Assembly: GCA_963556145.1 (NCBI GenBank)
Contig: OY744461.1
Span: 744,001-808,000 of the forward strand
Length of the DNA stretch: 64,000 nucleotides
Source: Hygrocybe punicea
Taxonomy: Eukaryota > Basidiomycota > Agaricomycetes > Agaricales > Hygrophoraceae
Direction of reading: 5' to 3'
Shown piece by piece: positions 58,424 through 64,000 of this stretch; the first letter of the stretch is position 1, and every line of letters begins with the position of its first letter. The notes under the pieces were generated by a model. That model was given only the letters and a program-made list of their open reading frames with translations. It did no database searches and was not told the origin of the DNA. Made by a program: the position numbers and the translations under genes.

Positions 58424-58510
58424 ATGTATTTCTATGTCAATATTGTCTTCATCAAGTGCATTGTTGAAGTCATCTCCATTGCATGCTATTTCAGCATTGT
58501 GTAAATCATC

Positions 58511-59626
58511 TCATTCATCAAGATGATTTGAACTAGCCCATGAATACTTGATATCCTTAGTATTATTCTTGTTACATTTTGCAGAGAAGTCATCTCTTGC
58601 ATCTAGACACTCATACCGCAAGCCAAAGTATTCCATGATCTGAAGCTGTCTTTCAGAAAACTTATAGTTTGTGAAAGCATTGTCCCATGATTGTAATTTA
58701 TGTTTGAGTTCTCTTCCACTTCTCCATGGCTTGAAAAAAGTTAATATTGTACCACAATAATATTCTCGATCACCACGATCAGATCTTGGTAGATTGTTTG
58801 GAATAAAATTTGGAACTATAGAAAAATCATTTCTTTTCATTTTAGCATGGTGGGTAATATATTGTGGATGATTGGGATGCAAAGCATAGTCTTTTTTACT
58901 TTTCATCGATTTATGAACTTCAACTTCATAAACATCATCTGTTTCATTAGGTATCCCAGTGATTTCATCATTATTCTTGTTTTCTCCATGAGATTTTGAA
59001 ATTTCATCTATTTTCATGAGCACATCATTGTCAATAATGTCACACGAGCTGTCATCACCTGAATAATCAATATGAGTATGTTCACTCAAGGTGTCAGACA
59101 AATCATCACAATCTTGGTCATCAAAAATCTGGTCTTGCATTACTTCTTGTCTGATCCTTTTTGTCCTTTTTTTTGTGCCTTGTTTTTTCGGTTCCACAGT
59201 GGCAAGACGTATCCAGTCATATAGTGATACATTATCATATAAAGCTGGTCTAAACATGTAATTATTTGCTTTAGACAATCCTATGTATGCCCCATTGTTT
59301 TTAGCAATAACAACCTTCTGAGCATCACTTTCATCTTGACATATATTTGTCATTTCTTCTTCAGACCACGCACTGATAACCTCTCTAACATAAGACCGCC
59401 AAAAGAATGACACAAATTTATGACTGGGGTAGTGATCAGGATTTCCGAGCACATATAATGAAGCCATTGGAGCACCAATCTCCATTTTGGAGGTGAGGGA
59501 ATTGACTATTTGTATAAACAATTTCCTGACTTTGTCTTTCCTTTTCAAGTCCTCACCAATCATTTCAGAATTTTTCTCAAAAACACTCTTTATTACCTCA
59601 AATATGCTATAGGTCTTCAAGGACAT
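58511..59626 (-). pseudogene. Middle segment of the Helitron protein
   Basis: The frame starts in the conserved phrase 'TKMSLKTYSIFEVIKS', continues 'EIGAPMASLYVLGNPDHYPS' and 'FVSFFWRSYV', an acidic linker, 'PNFIPNNLPRSDRGDREYYC', 'TFFKPWRSGREL' and 'ILEYFG'-like 'QIMEYFGLRYECLDARDDF'. This is the usual order between Rep and helicase. A 1-base frameshift near 59640 and TGA near 59700 ('TYML*CNSDV') separate it from the Rep part; TGA at 58511 separates it from the helicase. Confidence 0.8.
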
Positions 59627-59921
59627 CTTTGTAATAATCTGTTATGTATGCAACTATTGCTTTTATGGCAGTTTCAGATAATAAACTAGTAACATCAGAA
59701 TTACATCACAACATATATGTGACTTCAGGTGTTACTGTGTTTATCCAAGGCTCACCATGCTTGAGGTTAAGAGCACCAGTTTGTTGAAAGATATCTCGGG
59801 GAAATCGTGTTTTACATTCACCTTTAGAATTAAGACAGTATGGCTTTTTTTTGCCATCATGCCTGTTATGTAAATTTAATCGCAATAAAAGATCATCTAC
59901 AACATCTTGAAACCTTTGCCA

Positions 59922-61556
59922 CTATGTTGATCTTTTGTCGTGATATTGACAATTCATGGAACAATTATATGATGGTGGATCTGGCATGACACATGTCGGT
60001 GGTTGATATTCAGGTTTCGACATTGTCTGTTCCATTTTCTGTGATACCTCATCTTTAGAACCTGTCATGAATTGTCCTACACACAAACTTTCCAAGTATT
60101 CCACTAATCTTTTCTGAAAGTTGGAATTTTCACCCATAATTTTCTCACGTATTTCCTGAGGTGCAAGGCATCCCTTTATCCACAATAGCATATGAAGATG
60201 CAAGGTAAGACGTCCTTGTTCCTCTACCGTTGCATAATAACCTGATGTGTTTTCATACAGGCCAGGATGAGATTCATTTATTCCTAATATATGTTTGATG
60301 AACATTTCAGTAGTAAAGTGAAAGAAGCGGGCGCCAGCAACTGGATTATTTGCAATTAGTTTGTAACAATCCTGGGGTAGACGTAGTTTAGGATAAAACT
60401 TTTCTTTGTTGTCAGCATAATATAAGCATAGTGAGTGATTGATGTCAGCAGGTGCAAAAGTGATAAACCAAGTTGGAGCACCAATATAGGATATCAGAGA
60501 CCAAATCTCATTTCGCATGTATTTCTTGTTAGTAATTGAACCTTTGACCTGACCAGCTATGTGATCCAGATCAGAAATGAGTTTATAGCATGCTTTCTCT
60601 TCCGATGTATCTGGTTTGACTCTATCACCTCTAGATAATCTTTTAGAGAGGTCATCCAAAACAGCTGTATTGATATTTATCAGGCGATCTGCAATATCGT
60701 TGAAATTATGTTTATTAGTCAACAAATATCCTCCGGTTGTACTGTCCTTGATTTGTTCTTGATTGAATGCAATCAATGGAAAATAGGGATCAGTGTGGAA
60801 TCTTTTGTCATGGTACATCAGGAGATGTCTTTTGTGCATCATATCACTGATGCTTAAGACATCCTTGTCTATGCTGCTAATACCACCCAAGCCATATGGA
60901 AATAGGCAAGGGAACATCATAGGATATAACTGAGGATTATTAAAGAACGATTCTGGATTTCTAGCATGGCTTATGGCAAGAACACCACCATGGTCATCTA
61001 TCAAGTGCTTTGTCGCTCTAGCTATTAATGCCTTTGGACTTGTAATATCAAGATTATCGCCAGTTACTCCACTTACCACAAAGGGACAAGGCCCATCTTC
61101 CACACCATCTTCCTCTTCATTGTCAAATGCACTAGTAGCTTCTGGTTCCTTATTTGTGTCTGCTGGTCGATATGCAACCACAACAGGAATTCCATGATCT
61201 GGATATTGTTCTAGATTTTCATAGGAGATGTCTAAATCATAGTAGTCCATGTGGTTCAATTTAAGCCATTCTAAAGCTGCAGAAACTCGCTTCCTGTGAA
61301 CCAATAAAGGTGTTCGCTCCATGTCTTCTGGAGTTGGTCTAGCAGGACCAGTAAAAATGAAAGCTAGGACTTCATCAAGTTCTTTAATTGTTGGAGGCAA
61401 TCGTTGATATATCTTTGGTGTTGGGTTTTGAAACATGATGGCATTTGCTTTCATTTTATGCATTCCAGATGACACATGCACAATGCATTTATTGTGACGC
61501 ACACAGGTAATCAAAAGTTGTTCAGCAAATGTTAGATTTTGAAGTTGTGCAGGAAT
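59922..61556 (-). pseudogene. Rep (helicase-like, HUH) domain of the Helitron, 5'-truncated
   Basis: Conserved pieces are 'NLTFAEQ' and 'VRHNKCIVHVSSGMHKMKAN' at the start, then 'EVLAFIFTGPARPT', 'LEWLKLNHMDYYDLDISYEN', 'LYPMMFPCLFPYGLGG', 'NEIWSLISYIGAPTWFITFAPADINH', 'FHFTTEMFIKHILG', the HUH motif in 'GRLTLHLHMLLWIKG' and 'CSMNCQYHDK'. The frame ends with TAG at 59922 where the family continues 'WQRFQDVVDDLLLRLNLH'. The Rep nicks DNA through active-site tyrosines. The N-terminus is cut by hAT-like element 2 (target duplication 'gcaggaat' seen on the left side only). Confidence 0.85.
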
Positions 61557-62587
61557 TAGTGATGCCGAAGTTCGGTGGGGAACCGATCCGAACCCGGTTT
61601 GAACCGCGAACCGAACCGGAAGTTCGGTTCTGGTTCAGCCATTTGGCTGAACCAAACTGCTGGTTAAGTTTGCGGTTCTGGCACTGACATGCGGTTCAAA
61701 CCGCGTTCAAACGCGGTTCAAACCGTGAACCGTAATGTATAGTTACCTACATAGATACTCATTTACTTAATTTTTCACATTTTTTTCTATGCAGTCGCGT
61801 GAACTTAGGTCATGTGACCTTAAACATACTCGCGCGCAACTTCAAGTTCGACTCAACACTAATGTTACTCAACAACCACGGTGAGTAATGACTTTATTTC
61901 ATATTTTACTGACATTTTTTTACATAGAACAGCCCCACAGGGCCCACCTTGACCACATAAATAAGGCGCCCGCGGTCGACTTCACCCAACAACCTCCCTT
62001 GCGTTCCAACGCGAGTCGGAGTGAATCGATGGCAGCAGCGGCAGCAGCAGCAACGGCAGTGGCAACACCACCAATGCCACCACCCCGATGACGACGACAG
62101 CGACGACGACAATGACGGCCAAATGATCCCCAGCGACAGCAACCGCAACAGCAGCAGCAGCAACTGCAACAGCAACCGCAACAGCAGCAGCAGCAGCAGC
62201 AACAGCAACGCCGGCAGCAGCAGCAGAGCAACACCGGCGGCAGCAGCAACCTGCCACCTCAAACGCAGATGATCACGACCACTGCTGCCTACAACACCAA
62301 CACCAACACGACGACGACAACGACAGGGAAGTTGAAGGCTGGTAGGGTGGTGCGCCCACCTACCAGCCCAGGTACGTATGCTATCTTTAACCCGTCAACA
62401 ACTTGCTAACCACACACCTCGCAAACCCGGGCTGACGCGTCAACAGACGTGCAGACATCATTTGCGAGGAATTCGGCATGGCAACGATGAAGAAGGACGC
62501 GGAAAGGGCCAACAACGGCAACAACCACGCACAAAAAAAACGCGGAAAGCAAGAGAACTGGCCGTGGAAAGCAAGAGAACTGGCCGG
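61557..62587. mobile_element. Non-autonomous hAT-like element (family 2), second copy, interrupted
   Basis: Starts TAGTGATGCCGAAGTTCGGT and is nearly identical to 36448-37456, including the triplet tract and the 'gcgcccacctaccagcccag' segment. It breaks off at 62587 ('gaactggccgg'), where the LTR retrotransposon begins. An extra 'ttcaaacgcggttcaaaccg' segment near 61700 distinguishes it. The 8 bases before it are 'gcaggaat'; the right end is outside the window. Confidence 0.88.
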
Positions 62588-62743
62588 TGTAGTAGTTGTA
62601 CCTGGGCCGTCACGTGACCCAGGTCCCATGGTTGGATCTCCTTATGTAGTCATTTCCTGTTGTAGCGAGAGTCGTCCCATTCCATCATCCCATCTAGACC
62701 CCGATTCCGTAGTGATCCCTTGAGCGTCCTCGGTACCACTCCA
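62588..62743 (+). repeat. Putative 5' LTR of a Ty3-type retrotransposon
   Basis: Starts TGTAGTAG where similarity to hAT-like element 2 stops, and ends near 'ctcca' just before a primer-binding-site-like sequence. The length of about 156 bp is short but plausible. The partner LTR lies outside the window, so the limits are inferred. Confidence 0.5.
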
Positions 62744-62746
62744 ACG

Positions 62747-62760
62747 TGGTTATGAGAGCG
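62747..62760 (+). promoter_or_regulatory. Possible tRNA primer binding site
   Basis: TGGTTATGAGAGCG starts with TGG, complementary to the CCA end of a tRNA, and lies 3 bases after the putative LTR. The following 'acattcgaaccc' resembles the complement of a T-arm. The tRNA was not identified. Confidence 0.45.
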
Positions 62761-63178
62761 ACATTCGAACCCTAGCCAAACACGTACCCAGAACCAAAAC
62801 CAGTACCAGTGCGAGACGTTTCAGAACCCAAGCAAAGAACTACAAACAAAGAACCAGGAACTAGAACCGATACTAGTACAGTACAAAACACCCTCACCAG
62901 CCTCCAATTTCCCCACGACGTCTTCACTACACCCATACCGCTCCGCACAAAACCAACGAAAAACGTTAACCCGACTCAGAGACAACCGTGGCCGATACAC
63001 TCCATCCCAACCAAGCTCACCATCGACAACAACATCTTCCGAATCGTCCGTCACAGATCCCTCTAGTAACCCAAGAACCCCAGAGCAAAGTCAACCGAAC
63101 ACACCACCAACATCACCAGCACCACAACTACCCGACATCCAAAACAACCCAACGCCAGTACAAAACCGCCGAATCACC

Positions 63179-64000
63179 ATGACCGAGTCCAGAGCCCTGC
63201 GCTGGGACAGCGGCCCCGATGAAAAAACGGCACCGGGCCAGTTCCTTCGCGAAATCAATATCAAAATCGAAGACAAAGAGTACAACACAGATAAAAAGAA
63301 GATCGAATGCTTCCGCAATAATCTCAACTACGGAGGAACCACTGATCTATGGTACGACGAACTACCGGACGACACCAAAAAGGACTGGGACAAACTCGTC
63401 GAAGAGTTCGACAAGGAGTGGCCCAAAAACGCCGTGCCCAAACCCTCCAAACTCGAACAAGTCCGAGCCCTTAAAGACTGGACCATTACAGCGGGAGAAT
63501 TAGGTACAAAAACAAAAACAACAGGATCAAAAGACGTATGGACCCACGTAAAATGGGCAAACGGGTTAGCGGCAAAAGTACGCGATGCAGAGGACAAAGG
63601 AGGACTCTTGTTACAGGACGTGTTCGGCGCACTACCGGAACCCATTCGCGACCTCATTCGAGACAAACCCCGTGCGGACTACAAAGAGCTCACGGAAACG
63701 GTACGCACCATCGATGTCATCTACCTCCAGGAGACGGTAGACAAACACAAAAGAAATGAGGAGACCGCCAGACTAGCACGAGTAGGGAACTCACCAACCA
63801 AGACCCTCCGCGACTCGTTTGCCAGCACCCACATCCACTCAAATGCAGGTCCCCGACCATACACCAGCCCCCAAAGCTTCCAACCACACGCTACACGAGC
63901 CCCCACATTCGACCCCTTTGGAGGAGACGCAGGCGGCCGCGGGAACCTGTTCGGAGGAAGGGGATCTACCATTCGACCCTACAGAGGCACGGGCCTAGGA
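63179..64000 (+). CDS. Gag protein of a Ty3-type LTR retrotransposon, runs off the window
   Basis: The ATG at 63179 (MTESRALRWDSG) opens a frame still open at the right edge. The Gag capsid-like core shows 'FLREINIKIEDKEYNTDKKK', 'ECFRNNLNYGGTTDLWYDEL', 'WDKLVEEFDKEWPK' and 'FGALPEPIRDLI', typical of Ty3-type Gag proteins of basidiomycetes (retrotransposon gag domain). A Gly/Arg-rich region near the end suggests the linker before a zinc knuckle. The frame also extends upstream without ATG. No stops are seen, so this may be the youngest element of the nest. Confidence 0.75.
   Translation, partial: MTESRALRWDSGPDEKTAPGQFLREINIKIEDKEYNTDKKKIECFRNNLNYGGTTDLWYDELPDDTKKDWDKLVEEFDKEWPKNAVPKPSKLEQVRALKDWTITAGELGTKTKTTGSKDVWTHVKWANGLAAKVRDAEDKGGLLLQDVFGALPEPIRDLIRDKPRADYKELTETVRTIDVIYLQETVDKHKRNEETARLARVGNSPTKTLRDSFASTHIHSNAGPRPYTSPQSFQPHATRAPTFDPFGGDAGGRGNLFGGRGSTIRPYRGTGLG

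Larger units (their letters stand above)
55320..61556 (-). mobile_element. Helitron, decayed, truncated on the right by an inserted element
   Basis: The minus strand encodes, from right to left, the Helitron Rep (HUH) region, a middle segment, a PIF1-like helicase and a C-terminal cysteine-peptidase-like domain. The 5' end lies beyond the hAT-like insertion at 61557, which interrupts the Rep coding sequence at 'IPAQLQNLTFAEQ'. I did not find a convincing CTRR end with hairpin on the left; the transition to element X is near 55240-55320. Multiple stops and frameshifts inactivate it. Confidence 0.85.

Noticed and set aside
62747..62775. tRNA gene suggested by a 'ttcgaaccc' T-loop-like sequence
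   Set aside because: No matching anticodon or D arm is visible; the position right after an LTR start makes a primer binding site more likely.

Overview
The window looks like a repeat-rich stretch of a mushroom-forming basidiomycete genome (Agaricomycetes). The evidence is short GT-AG introns of about 50-70 bp in the readable genes, a C2-NACHT-WD40 receptor gene, HNH-type nuclease genes of a family common in these fungi, and a mixture of KDZ, Helitron, tyrosine-recombinase retrotransposon, Ty3-type and hAT-like elements. There is no sign of a prokaryotic replicon, rRNA operon or CRISPR array.

Region by region: 0-2.1 kb is gene-free with an 80-bp tandem repeat. 2.1-4.7 kb holds an intact three-LIM-domain gene (minus strand). 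5.1-11.1 kb is a tyrosine-recombinase retrotransposon (Gag, RT-RNase H, YR; minus strand), broken by a 931-bp hAT-like element with an 8-bp target duplication. 11.2-15.2 kb carries two HNH-family genes in tandem; the second runs into a fragment copied from the LIM gene. 15.8-20.9 kb is a C2-NACHT-WD40 (NLR-like) gene with 14 nearly identical WD40 repeats. A second LIM fragment lies at 21.1-22.1 kb. 22.6-24.1 kb is a methyltransferase gene. 24.3-28.1 kb has small ORFs and an NB-ARC-like fragment. 28.4-32.2 kb is a ten-exon Afi1/DENN-family gene. 32.4-33.3 kb holds a remnant with a Fis-type (bacterial-style) helix-turn-helix and a NACHT fragment. 33.4-34.3 kb is a 373-bp arm inverted repeat.

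34.4-45.3 kb is a large KDZ DNA transposon with long terminal inverted repeats. It contains a decayed KDZ transposase, a viroplasmin/RNase H1-N-like protein gene, and a pseudogene of a large basidiomycete protein family. It has been interrupted by a 1,434-bp hAT-like element and a 1,657-bp probable solo LTR, each with clean target duplications. 46.2-55.2 kb contains two members of one uncharacterised protein family. One of them sits in a divergent pair with a second uncharacterised gene, and that pair is bracketed by inverted arrays of about 165-bp repeats. This is a candidate undescribed large mobile element ('element X').

55.3-61.6 kb is a decayed Helitron (Rep, PIF1-like helicase, C-terminal cysteine peptidase-like domain). 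It is cut by a second copy of the 1.4-kb hAT-like element, which is itself cut by a Ty3-type LTR retrotransposon running off the right edge. Host genes that look intact are the LIM gene, the first HNH gene, the NLR, the methyltransferase, the Afi1-like gene and a small ORF at 27.8 kb. Most of the rest is layers of transposons in various stages of decay. All domain calls come from reading motifs by eye; no database search was possible.
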